Source of the DNA: Oscillibacter sp.
GTDB lineage: Bacteria; Bacillota; Clostridia; Oscillospirales; Oscillospiraceae
Direction: 5' to 3'
DNA: 36,852 nt
Assembly (NCBI GenBank): GCA_022791135.1
Contig: JAAVYM010000087.1
Coordinates: forward strand, 1 to 36,852
Shown here: positions 17,681-24,551 of the stretch, one piece after another
Position numbering within the stretch: the first letter of the stretch is position 1
How the letters are laid out: each line of letters starts with the position of its first letter
Notes under the pieces: generated by a model
What the model saw: the letters and a program-made list of their open reading frames with translations, nothing else
What the model was told of the DNA's origin: nothing
Database searches by the model: none
Translations under genes and position numbers: made by a program

Positions 17681-18538
17681 ATGTGGATACTCTTTGCGTT
17701 CGGTTCCGCGGTCTTTGCCGGCCTCACCGCCATCCTGGCCAAGTGCGGCGTCCGGCGGATGGACTCCACCCTGGCTACAGCCATCCGCACCATTGTCGTG
17801 CTGATGTTCTCTTGGCTGATGGTCTTCCTCACCGGGGCGCAGTCCGGCCTCGCGGCGGTGGAGGGGCGGGTTATGCTGTTCCTGGTTCTCTCAGGCCTGG
17901 CTACCGGAGCCTCCTGGCTCTGCTATTTCAAGGCTCTTCAGCTGGGAGATGTCAACAAGGTCACCCCGATTGACAAGAGCAGCACCGTTCTCACCATCCT
18001 CCTGGCCTTCTTTCTCCTGCACGAGCCAGTCAGCGGAGGCAAGGTCCTGGGCATCGTGTGCATCGGCGCAGGGACTTTCCTGATGATCGAAAAAAAGCCC
18101 GGCCAGGAGGAGCAGAGCGGGCTTTGGCTTCCCTACGCTCTGGGTTCCGCCCTCTTCGCCAGCCTGACGGCAATCCTGGGGAAGCTGGGCGTTAGCGGCG
18201 TGGACTCCAACCTGGCTACGGCCATCCGCACCGGCGTGGTGCTGGTCATGGCCTGGGCTATGGTGCTGATTACCGGGAAAGCCGCCCTTCTTAAGACGCT
18301 GCCCCGGGAAGAGCTGAGCTTTCTTTGCCTCTCGGGTTTGTCCACTGGAGCCTCCTGGCTCTGCTACTACCGGGCGCTGCAAGACGGCTTCGCCAGCGTG
18401 GTGGTACCTATTGATAAGCTGAGTATCCTCGTCACCGTCGCCTTCTCCGCCCTGGCACTTCATGAGCGCCTGTCCCGCAAAGCAGGCCTTGGCCTGGCCC
18501 TGATTACCGGCGGGACCCTGTTCATGCTGTGGCTATAG
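17681..18538 (+). CDS. EamA/DMT-family transporter
   Basis: A 285-residue integral membrane protein with about ten hydrophobic segments, made of two repeated EamA units of about 140 residues each. The duplication is easy to see: ALGSALFASLTAILGKLGV in the second half mirrors FGSAVFAGLTAILAKCGV in the first, and LSGLATGASWLCYFKALQLG mirrors LSGLSTGASWLCYYRALQDG. The family exports or imports small metabolites and drugs; the substrate here is unknown. It has its own promoter and terminator and an AAGGAAGG ribosome site, so it is a single-gene unit. Confidence 0.93.
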   Translation: MWILFAFGSAVFAGLTAILAKCGVRRMDSTLATAIRTIVVLMFSWLMVFLTGAQSGLAAVEGRVMLFLVLSGLATGASWLCYFKALQLGDVNKVTPIDKSSTVLTILLAFFLLHEPVSGGKVLGIVCIGAGTFLMIEKKPGQEEQSGLWLPYALGSALFASLTAILGKLGVSGVDSNLATAIRTGVVLVMAWAMVLITGKAALLKTLPREELSFLCLSGLSTGASWLCYYRALQDGFASVVVPIDKLSILVTVAFSALALHERLSRKAGLGLALITGGTLFMLWL

Positions 18539-18565
18539 ACGGCGTCCGGCCTCAAAACATATGAC

Positions 18566-18600
18566 AAGCCGCCGGAAAGACTTTTTTCCGGCGGCTTTCT
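18566..18600 (+). terminator. terminator after the EamA gene
   Basis: AAGCCGCCGGAAA (18566-18578) and TTTCCGGCGGCTT (18585-18597) form a perfect 13-bp stem with a 6-base loop. A short T-rich tail (TTTCT) follows. The convergent small-protein gene ends 26 bases later. Confidence 0.8.
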
Positions 18601-18622
18601 GGCGGATTTCCCGCCGTTTTCC

Positions 18623-19111
18623 TCACAAAATCAGCAGCAGCCCCAGGGCTACCAGCAACTCTTCGTCCGCATCTTCCCGAAACAGGAAAAACAATAGTGC
18701 CAGCAGCAGCAGATCCCCGGTATCCACGTGGTCTAAATGGAACTGATCCAAAAAGTGCTGTAGAATTCCAGTAAGCCCATCCGCCGCCCGTCCTCCGCGG
18801 GCCGGTCCACCGGGCGGGCGCCCCGGCCGGTTCGGCAGAGGGCCGCCTGACGGATTCCCTCCCGGCGCAGATCCCTCCGGGGGATGAAACCCCGGCGAAG
18901 CCCCTCCTGGCGGAGGCGGTCCCGGCGGGGGATTCTCCGGCGGGTGAAATCCAGACGGAGGGCCATCCGGCGAAGCAGTCCCCATTGCAGGGCCGCCTGG
19001 AGGCGGTCCTTCCGGCGGGCGGGAACCCGACATGGGTCCGCCCGGCCTGGACTCCTCTTCCGGAATGCGAGCGTAAGAGCCGTTGTCGTTGCGGATGTAG
19101 CGGTTATACAT
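18623..19111 (-). CDS. Pro/Gly-rich protein with hydrophobic C-terminus
   Basis: A 162-residue protein of unknown function. It has a short conserved-looking head (MYNRYIRNDNGSYARIP), a 90-residue low-complexity middle rich in Pro and Gly with the repeated GFHPPE and GPPP units, and a tail (about 118-162) in which VDTGDLLLLALLFFLF and a final ALGLLLIL are separated by an acidic stretch. From general knowledge, Clostridia have a family of uncharacterised proteins with a MYNRY head and DTGDLL tail. The start overlaps nothing but lies four bases after the upstream gene, with GGGAGG as ribosome site. It is the last gene of a three-gene set; a spore-envelope role is only a guess. Confidence 0.75.
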   Translation of the reverse strand: MYNRYIRNDNGSYARIPEEESRPGGPMSGSRPPEGPPPGGPAMGTASPDGPPSGFHPPENPPPGPPPPGGASPGFHPPEGSAPGGNPSGGPLPNRPGRPPGGPARGGRAADGLTGILQHFLDQFHLDHVDTGDLLLLALLFFLFREDADEELLVALGLLLIL

Positions 19112-19114
19112 GGC

Positions 19115-19495
19115 TCAGCCCTCCCAGCCCGACAGGAATTTCCTCCCCAGATGGAACAGCCGCGCCAGTTGGAGCGCCCGCTCCACCTTCTCCTGCCGGT
19201 CACTGCGCAAATAGGGCCGCAGGGCATAGAGCAGATTCCGGGCGTTGGACTCCCGCTGCCCTCCCAGCTCCTGAATCAGCGGCAGCAGCCGGGTAAGGAG
19301 TCCCGCATCCAGCCCACCGGCCAGGGAGGACAGCAGGTCCCCCCCGCCACCGGACGGGGGCGGGGGCGCCTGAGCCGGCTGCTGGGCCGGCGGGGAAGCA
19401 GCCGGCCCGCCCAAGGACTGGGCCAACTGCATAATTTGGGACATGGCCTCCGGGTTCGACAGGATATTGTTCAGTTTTTCATCAAATTCTGCCAT
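19115..19495 (-). CDS. conserved small helical protein, function unknown
   Basis: A 126-residue protein with an N-terminal helix (EKLNNILSNPEAMSQIMQLA), a Pro/Gly/Ala linker (about 32-54), and a C-terminal helical region with NLLYALRPYLRSDRQEKVER and RALQLARLFHLGRKFLSG. No enzyme motif or membrane segment is visible. The N-terminal segment recalls the equivalent part of the upstream 85-residue protein (both have an N-P-E-A/N-P-A-A turn followed by an amphipathic helix). Middle gene of the three-gene minus-strand set. Confidence 0.78.
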   Translation of the reverse strand: MAEFDEKLNNILSNPEAMSQIMQLAQSLGGPAASPPAQQPAQAPPPPSGGGGDLLSSLAGGLDAGLLTRLLPLIQELGGQRESNARNLLYALRPYLRSDRQEKVERALQLARLFHLGRKFLSGWEG

Positions 19496-19516
19496 ACAGG
19501 CCAGCCCCCTCTTCTC

Positions 19517-19774
19517 TTACCGCCGGACCGCCTTGTTAATGCGCTCCACCAGTTCCGCCCCTTCGGGACTCTGCATAACCTGGCTGACCATCTGCACCAT
19601 AGCCGCAGTGTCCCCCTTAGCGGCGGACTGGACCGCACGCTGCAGTCCCGCGCCCTGATCCCCCTGGGTCAGCATCCGCATCAGCGCCTGCCCGTCCTGG
19701 GATTGCATCAACGCCTTCAGCGCCGCCGGGTTCTTCCGAAGCTGCTCGGCCATCTGGGCCGACTTCTCATCCAT
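19517..19774 (-). CDS. small helical protein, function unknown
   Basis: An 85-residue protein, start at 19774 (MDEKSAQMAEQLRKNPAAL) chosen because of an ideal AAAGGAGG site; the longer open frame upstream runs through the nth terminator and is rejected. The sequence is almost entirely alpha-helical with three repeated helix-turn units (LRKNPAALKALMQSQDGQAL, MVQMVSQVMQSPEGAELV), each with a phase of about 35 residues. First gene of the cassette with 19115-19495 and 18623-19111. No function recognised. Confidence 0.78.
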   Translation of the reverse strand: MDEKSAQMAEQLRKNPAALKALMQSQDGQALMRMLTQGDQGAGLQRAVQSAAKGDTAAMVQMVSQVMQSPEGAELVERINKAVRR

Positions 19775-19783
19775 AACCTTTCC

Positions 19784-19814
19784 TCCTTTGCAGTCTTCAA
19801 AGCAGTATATGACG
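19784..19814 (-). promoter_or_regulatory. possible sigma-K/E-type promoter of the small-protein cassette
   Basis: On the minus strand CATATACT (about 19806-19813) fits the CATANNNT -10 of SigE/SigK, and an AC dinucleotide lies 17 bases upstream of it, as in SigK promoters. The AC falls inside the nth terminator hairpin. No sigma-A promoter was seen. Weak evidence because the motif is short. Confidence 0.3.
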
Positions 19815-19822
19815 GCAAAATC

Positions 19823-19854
19823 AAAAACGTGCCTGCGCATTGCGCACAGGCACG
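19823..19854 (-). terminator. terminator after nth
   Basis: CGTGCCTG (19828-19835) pairs with CAGGCACG (19847-19854), with an inner GCGCA/TGCGC pairing. On the minus strand the hairpin is followed by TTTTTGATTTT. It begins nine bases after the nth stop and separates nth from the small-protein cassette. Confidence 0.82.
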
Positions 19855-19862
19855 AAAGCTCC

Positions 19863-20501
19863 TTATTTCCTGCCCCTTGCCAAATCGCAGTCCCCAGCCA
19901 GGGGACAGCTCTCGCACTTAGGGCTGCGGGCGGTGCAGGTATCCCGGCCAAAGAGGACCATCCGATGGCAAAAATTGTTGGACTCCTTAGGAGGCAGGAC
20001 CTCCCGCAGCTGCTTTTCCACCTGAAGGGGATCCTTGGACCCGTCGGTCAGACCCAAGCGGCCGGTAATACGGATGCAGTGGGTATCGCAGACATAGGCG
20101 GGCTGGCCGTAGACGTCACCCAAAATCAGGTTGGCCGTCTTCCGCCCCACGCCGGGGAGGCTGGTCAGCTCCTCCATCGTGCCGGGGACCTTCCCGCTAA
20201 ACTCCGACAGCAGCTTCTGGGCGCAAAGGACTATATCCCTGGCCTTCCCATTGTAAAAGCCACAAGAATGTATGTACTCCCCCACCTCTTTCGGGTCCGC
20301 CCCGGCAAAGCTCTCCAGGGTGGGAAAGCGGGCATAGAGGGCAGGCGTCACTTGGTTCACCCTGGCGTCGGTGCACTGAGCGGAGAGCCGCACCGCGAAG
20401 AGCAATTCATAATCCTTTTGGTATTGCAGGGAGCAAAGCCCCTCTGGATAAATCCCCTTCAGCGTCTCAATGATGCGTTTGACGGCGGCTTTGGATTTCA
20501 T
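19863..20501 (-). CDS. nth: endonuclease III (DNA glycosylase/AP lyase)
   Basis: Nth removes oxidised pyrimidines and nicks abasic sites in base excision repair. The 212-residue protein has the helix-hairpin-helix LPGVGRKTANLILG (about 115-128) with catalytic Lys121, the catalytic Asp139 in VCDTHCIRI, and the four cysteines of the iron-sulphur cluster with standard C-X6-C-X2-C-X5-C spacing (Cys189, 196, 199, 205). It starts at 20501 with AGAGGGA upstream and has its own promoter and terminator. Confidence 0.97.
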   Translation of the reverse strand: MKSKAAVKRIIETLKGIYPEGLCSLQYQKDYELLFAVRLSAQCTDARVNQVTPALYARFPTLESFAGADPKEVGEYIHSCGFYNGKARDIVLCAQKLLSEFSGKVPGTMEELTSLPGVGRKTANLILGDVYGQPAYVCDTHCIRITGRLGLTDGSKDPLQVEKQLREVLPPKESNNFCHRMVLFGRDTCTARSPKCESCPLAGDCDLARGRK

Positions 20502-20531
20502 GGCGGTCCCTCTTTTTCTTTTTATTTGTTC

Positions 20532-20560
20532 AGTATAGCATGAAATCTGCCGGCAGGCAA
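20532..20560 (-). promoter_or_regulatory. promoter of nth
   Basis: On the minus strand TTGCCT (20555-20560), a 17-base spacer ending in TGC, and TATACT (20532-20537). The leader is about 25 bases. Confidence 0.75.
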
Positions 20561-20632
20561 GACCGGAAAACTCTGGTCCCTTTTACGGAAGGTATTGCTG
20601 AACGAAAACTTCGGCAATGTCACGAAATCAGA

Positions 20633-20661
20633 TTGAACTAAATTGAAGCCTATGCTATAAT
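20633..20661 (+). promoter_or_regulatory. intact promoter in front of an acetyltransferase pseudogene
   Basis: TTGAAC (20633-20638), a 17-base spacer ending in TGC, and a perfect TATAAT (20656-20661). The promoter looks fully functional although the gene after it is broken. Confidence 0.75.
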
Positions 20662-20682
20662 CCATAAAATAAGCCAGTATTT

Positions 20683-21222
20683 GTGAGGTTAAAAGATGGA
20701 ACGAGCGTTCTTCTTAAAACGCATCGGATCGGGTTTTCTAGATGGGTTCAAGATGATATCGGTTTGGCTGAATTACTATGGGGAAAGCCGGAAGTTACCA
20801 AATATATTTGCGCGAATGGCATATTCAGTTTGGATGATGTTATAAATCGTCTAAACACAGAAATTTTTAATGGATCGGCATATCAAATTCAATATTAGCC
20901 AATTTTTGAGTTAAAAGCAACCAATTTCATTGGGTGTTGTGGCTTAAAGCCTTAAGGAGCAAATGAGTATGAAATTGGTTTTCACCTACTGCCTGACTTC
21001 TGGGGGAAGGGATATGCAACAGAGTCCGCAAATGCTGTGATATAATATGCATTTACAGTTCTCAAAGCCAAAAAGTTATTTGCTGGACACAATCCATATA
21101 ATAGTAAATCTCAAAAATTATTGAATAAGCTTGGATTCACCTATATTGGTGACAAATTTTATGAGCCAACCGGCTTATATCATCCATCTTATGAGGTGCG
21201 TGATCATATAGCGCATATATAA
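20683..21222 (+). pseudogene. GNAT-family N-acetyltransferase pseudogene (RimJ/RimL-like)
   Basis: A 180-codon reading frame from a GTG at 20683 to TAA at 21222 encodes a recognisable GNAT acetyltransferase interrupted by three in-frame stops: TAG at 20896-20898, TAA at 20953-20955 and TAA at 21043-21045. Recognisable parts are LLWGKPEVTKYI, FIGCCGLKP, EIGFHLLPDFWGKGYATESA (the acetyl-CoA loop region) and LFAGHNPYNSKSQKLLNKLGF near the end. All lie in the same frame, so decay is by point mutations, not deletion. Base composition is clearly AT-rich compared with both neighbours, suggesting recent transfer from a low-GC Firmicute. The first ten codons are uncertain. Confidence 0.85.
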
Positions 21223-21364
21223 TAAACGCTGATTTATTGGGGGAGCTGTTTGTAAGGCTGCTTCCCCGCTTTGGATACTTTAACGGATAATTTTGTGAAT
21301 AGCGTCAAGCAACGCCAGCCTGAAAAGGAACAAACTCTGCTTTCTCCCAGGGCGGAAAAAACAG

Positions 21365-21393
21365 TTGTGCAGCTTGTCTTTTTATGTTATAGT
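21365..21393 (+). promoter_or_regulatory. promoter of the FapA-like gene
   Basis: TTGTGC (21365-21370), 17-base spacer, TATAGT (21388-21393). It gives a long leader of about 185 bases. Confidence 0.6.
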
Positions 21394-21581
21394 AAAATTG
21401 TCTTATAGTAAGCAGGTAGCTGCTGATCAGACACCTGAAAAAGGATTCCCTCTATTTTGTGGAACGGATTTCACCCCTATCGGAAACGCGGCCGCACGCC
21501 GCGAAAGCGCCCGCCCGCCTCGGCGGATATTCGGGCGGCGTTTCGATCGATTTTTGCCGGGGCTTGAGGAGGTACCGCCGA
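21394..21581 (+). other. long leader of the FapA-like gene
   Basis: About 185 transcribed bases without a convincing gene. It contains an imperfect GC-rich hairpin in which CGAAAGCGCCCGCCC (about 21499-21513) pairs with GGGCGGCGTTTCG (about 21532-21544). No known riboswitch was recognised. An open frame in phase with the gene crosses it but lacks a ribosome site. Confidence 0.35.
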
Positions 21582-23306
21582 ATGTCGTTAAAAGATAAGA
21601 TTGCGTCGTTCTTCTTTTCCAGTAACTCCAAAGAAGAAGAGACGGAGGAATTGTTTCTGGAGGAGCAGCCGGCGCCCTCAGCTGCCCCGGAATCCCCAGA
21701 GACCGTCATTGCCGACCCTTCCCTGTTGGAAATTCCTGCGGATCATCCGATCCGCTCCCTCTGTGAGCTTTGGAAAACGCAGTCGGGACAGGCGCCGGGA
21801 CTCCGGCTGTCCATGGACGAAGACGGCGCGCTGCCGTCAGATCTGGTTTCCAAGGAGAAAAACCGCCTTCAATCTTCTCTGAAAAGCGTGTGTTCCTCCC
21901 GATGGAAGTCTACAAAAGGCCGTGTCCGAGGCAAGCATAATAAGAAAAAGGCGGAGGAGGAAGATGAGCCAATCGTCCTGGATGCCCGGCCTTGGTTCTT
22001 CCTCTCCTCGGATAAGCTTTGCGCCTGGATGCTGGTCTTTCCTCCAGTGGGAGAGGGGGCGGAGCTGTCACGGGAAATGCTCCAGCAGAGCTTGTCGGCC
22101 CAAGGTATTTGTTTCGGTCTGGATATGGCCCTTCTGGACCGTCTTCTCCATGGCCGGGACCGGTATTTCACTCTCTATCTGGTGGCAAGGGGCAAGCCTG
22201 CCTTCGATGGCCGGAATGGAAATATCGTGGACTACTTTCCACGTGTCATTGAACGGGTGCTGGATGTCAATGAATTCGGCCAGGTGGATTACACTGCGCT
22301 AAACCTGATCTGCAATGTTACCGAGGGACAGGAAATCTGCCGCCTTATCCGCCCCACGGAAGGAGAGCCGGGCCGGAACGTACTGGACCAGGAGGTACCG
22401 GCTAAAAGCGGCGCCTCGGTTCCCCTGCCTAAGGGGCGCAATACCGAAATCAGTGAGGACGGGGATTCCCTGGTGGCCACGATGCCAGGGCATGTGGAGT
22501 TCAGCGGCCACAGCTTTCAGGTCAAGCCGGTACTGGACATTGACGGCGATGTGGACTTTTCCACCGGAAATATCAACTTCGTGGGGGATGTCAACATCAA
22601 AGGCGATGTGATCAGCGGCTTTTCCGTCCGAGCCATGGGGAACGTCTACGTGGGCGGCGTGGTGGAGGCCGGCAGCACAGTGGAAGCCGGCGGCGATCTT
22701 ACCGTCGTCAAGGGAATTCTGGGCGACGGGTCCACCGCTATCCGAGCTTCTCGGTGTATTTTCTCCAAGTATATTGAAAATTCCATCATTTGTGCGAAGG
22801 AAAACCTGCAGACCGACTGCATTGTCAACAGCAAGATTTACTGCGACGGGGACGTCGTAGTCCGCTCCGGCCGGGGGAGCATCATGGGCGGGCGGACCTG
22901 GGCCGGCAAGAAGGTCAGCGCTAACGCTATCGGCGCAAAGTCGGAGATCCGGACCGCCGTCTCCATGGGCGGAACACCCTGCGCCAGCTTCGAACGGGAA
23001 ACCCTGCGCAAGGAGCTGAAAGAGCTGGACCAGGAACTAGAGCGGCTGGAAAATCAGCTGGACAGTCCGGCCAAATCCAGTTTGATGGGAAAAGTTCGAA
23101 TGAAGATATCCGTGGCCGAGCACAAGCTGAGTCATCTGGACGAAGATGCGAAAGAGGAGCAGGAGGAGGAAAACAACTCCCGCATGGAATTTGGCGTTGC
23201 CTACGCAGGGACGGAAATTCGGTTTGGAGACGCATTTCTCCGTCTGCGGCAGGAGTCCCGGCACTGCACAGCAAAGCTGGTGTGTGATGAAATCGTCTTA
23301 ATATAG
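21582..23306 (+). CDS. FapA-family (DUF342) polymer-forming protein
   Basis: A 574-residue cytoplasmic protein. The start at 21582 (MSLKDKIASFFF) has an ideal GAGGAGG site. The N-terminal third is charged and low in pattern; residues about 150-290 form the FapA N-domain (ending in RLIRPTEGEPGRNVLDQEVP, then a GRNTEISEDGDSLVA strand). Residues about 320-460 are the DUF342 beta-solenoid, seen as repeated short strands such as INFVGDVNIKGDV, VRAMGNVYVGGVVEAG and SKIYCDGDVVV. A coiled-coil (about 480-530) follows. FapA affects flagellar assembly in Vibrio, but many non-flagellate Clostridia carry DUF342 proteins, so function here is unknown. No flagellar gene is nearby. Confidence 0.85.
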   Translation: MSLKDKIASFFFSSNSKEEETEELFLEEQPAPSAAPESPETVIADPSLLEIPADHPIRSLCELWKTQSGQAPGLRLSMDEDGALPSDLVSKEKNRLQSSLKSVCSSRWKSTKGRVRGKHNKKKAEEEDEPIVLDARPWFFLSSDKLCAWMLVFPPVGEGAELSREMLQQSLSAQGICFGLDMALLDRLLHGRDRYFTLYLVARGKPAFDGRNGNIVDYFPRVIERVLDVNEFGQVDYTALNLICNVTEGQEICRLIRPTEGEPGRNVLDQEVPAKSGASVPLPKGRNTEISEDGDSLVATMPGHVEFSGHSFQVKPVLDIDGDVDFSTGNINFVGDVNIKGDVISGFSVRAMGNVYVGGVVEAGSTVEAGGDLTVVKGILGDGSTAIRASRCIFSKYIENSIICAKENLQTDCIVNSKIYCDGDVVVRSGRGSIMGGRTWAGKKVSANAIGAKSEIRTAVSMGGTPCASFERETLRKELKELDQELERLENQLDSPAKSSLMGKVRMKISVAEHKLSHLDEDAKEEQEEENNSRMEFGVAYAGTEIRFGDAFLRLRQESRHCTAKLVCDEIVLI

Positions 23307-23377
23307 TGTTTTTCCGGCAAGAGATTGGTTCAGAAGGCGGCAAGGGGTACTTGCTGCCTCTGGGCCTGTGTGCAAAT

Positions 23378-23428
23378 CCTCCCAGCGCTAAAATCCCGGC
23401 ATTTTGGCGGGGATTTAGCGCTGGGAGG
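23378..23428. repeat. long inverted repeat after the FapA-like gene
   Basis: CCTCCCAGCGCTAAAATCCC (23378-23397) pairs with GGGATTTAGCGCTGGGAGG (23410-23428) over 19 bp with a single bulged A, around a 12-base loop. A smaller hairpin with GGAG/CTCC arms and a TTTTT run (23445-23449) follows. It may be the fapA terminator, or a small mobile palindrome. Confidence 0.6.
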
Positions 23429-23480
23429 TGTCTCGAGGCACTCCTTTTTAGAAAGAAAAATCAAAAAATGGAATGGGCGG

Positions 23481-23922
23481 ATGGAAAACACCGCTGCTGC
23501 TGAGCCAGCCCCGATAATTGTCTTTACATACAAACAAGGCATTCCGGTCCGAGAGGGCGGGAAGCTTTTGAAGATGCGGATTCTGGAGTGCTTTCAGGCA
23601 GATCTATCCTGGGAATGCGTACTGAACAAGCGGGATGTCTTTCGGGGGTTTTTTGACAGGTTTGACCTGGACACAATTTGCAACTACTTCCGAAAAAAAC
23701 CGGCCGCCCGGCAAAATAATCCTGAAATCAAAGGTTCTTTATGAAACCGAAAGAACCTCCCCATCCGATGCCATCTCAAAGGAATTGAAAAAGCGGGACG
23801 CGAAGTTCGTGGGGATCACCATTCTTTATGCCTATCTACAGGCGGTGGGCGTCATTTACGTCCACGAAGAGGGGTACTTTCTGGAGCATAAATCGGAAAC
23901 GAAAGGAGATCATTATGAGTAA
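23481..23922 (+). pseudogene. remnant of DNA-3-methyladenine glycosylase I (tag)
   Basis: Two overlapping frames together spell a shrunken Tag protein. The first (to 23744) has GIPVREGGKLLKMRILECFQ, then ADLSWECVLNKRDVFRGFF and FDLDTICNYF, matching the N-terminal third of Tag. The second frame then gives SDAISKELKKRDAKFVG and ITILYAYLQAVGV, matching the C-terminal part. Roughly 70 residues between them are missing and the frame changes near 23730. Zinc ligands are also lost (the N-terminal Cys and His, and the final Cys replaced by Tyr in HEEGYF). It is therefore not functional. Its last bases overlap the start of the ABM gene. Confidence 0.8.
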
Positions 23923-24268
23923 CATCATTGTTTTATTTGAGGTGAAACCCACCAAGGAGGGCATGAAGCGGTATCTGGATCTGGCGGCCATGCTGAAACC
24001 GCTACTGGCGGGGTTTGAGGGCTTCATCCGCGCAGAGCGCTTTTCCAGCCTGAACGAGGAGGGCAAGCTGTTGTCTATGAATGTCTGGACTGACGAGGCA
24101 GCGGTGGAGCGCTGGCGGAACACGGTGGAACACCGGATCAGCCAGGCGGAAGGACGGGAAAAGCTGTTTGAATCTTACCGTATCACCGTCTGCACGCCCA
24201 TCCGGGAATACTCAGATACTGATCGGGAGCAGGCCCCCGCGGATTCCAACCGCTATTTCGGCGTATAA
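23915..24268 (+). CDS. small ABM-domain (antibiotic biosynthesis monooxygenase-like) protein
   Basis: A 117-residue dimeric alpha-beta barrel-type protein. The start at 23915 (MSNIIVLFEVKPTKEGMKRY) has an AAAGGAG site. The layout is strand (IIVLFEV), helix (KEGMKRYLDLAAMLKPLL), strands with GFEGFIRAERFSS and KLLSMNVWTDEAAVERWRN, as in ABM-family monooxygenases and haem-degrading IsdG relatives. In IsdG a conserved Asn, Trp and His form the active site; a W is present here but the set cannot be assigned. Substrate unknown. It follows the tag remnant directly and may once have been cotranscribed with it. Confidence 0.82.
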   Translation: MSNIIVLFEVKPTKEGMKRYLDLAAMLKPLLAGFEGFIRAERFSSLNEEGKLLSMNVWTDEAAVERWRNTVEHRISQAEGREKLFESYRITVCTPIREYSDTDREQAPADSNRYFGV

Positions 24269-24283
24269 GCCGGTACTTTATCC

Positions 24284-24318
24284 AGGAAAAGGCCGCCCCT
24301 TTAGGGCGGCATTTTCCT
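24284..24318. terminator. bidirectional terminator
   Basis: GCCGCCC (24292-24298), loop CTTTA, GGGCGGC (24304-24310), extended by AGGAAAA on the left and TTTTCCT on the right. A-run before and T-run after mean it can work for the ABM gene on the plus strand and for the M56 gene on the minus strand. Confidence 0.85.
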
Positions 24319-24551
24319 GCTGTTGCCCGGTTCCCTCGGACCTTCTGAGCGGCGCAAGCGTCACGGCATGCCTGTCACTGCGGAAGTTCTCCCGTTCCCC
24401 AGCGGCGCTCCTTGCCATAGGCGGGAGCCCCATGCCACCGGAATCGTTCGCTTTCCATAGCCGCTCCCTCAGTCAGAGCGCTTCCATCCAGACCGGCAGC
24501 AAGCGGATTTCCAACAAAGCGGACCTGGCTCAGAAGGCAATCAGGACAGCC
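24319..24551. other. intergenic stretch between ABM and M56 genes
   Basis: GC-rich sequence without a supported gene, promoter or perfect inverted repeat. It has the feel of a dispersed non-coding element common in related genomes (recollection, unverified). No second copy lies in this window. Confidence 0.3.

Noticed and set aside
20683-21222. Stop-codon recoding (UAG/UAA read as amino acids) in the acetyltransferase frame
   Set aside because: Both UAG and UAA occur in the frame, while neighbouring genes use them as normal stops; pseudogene decay is simpler.
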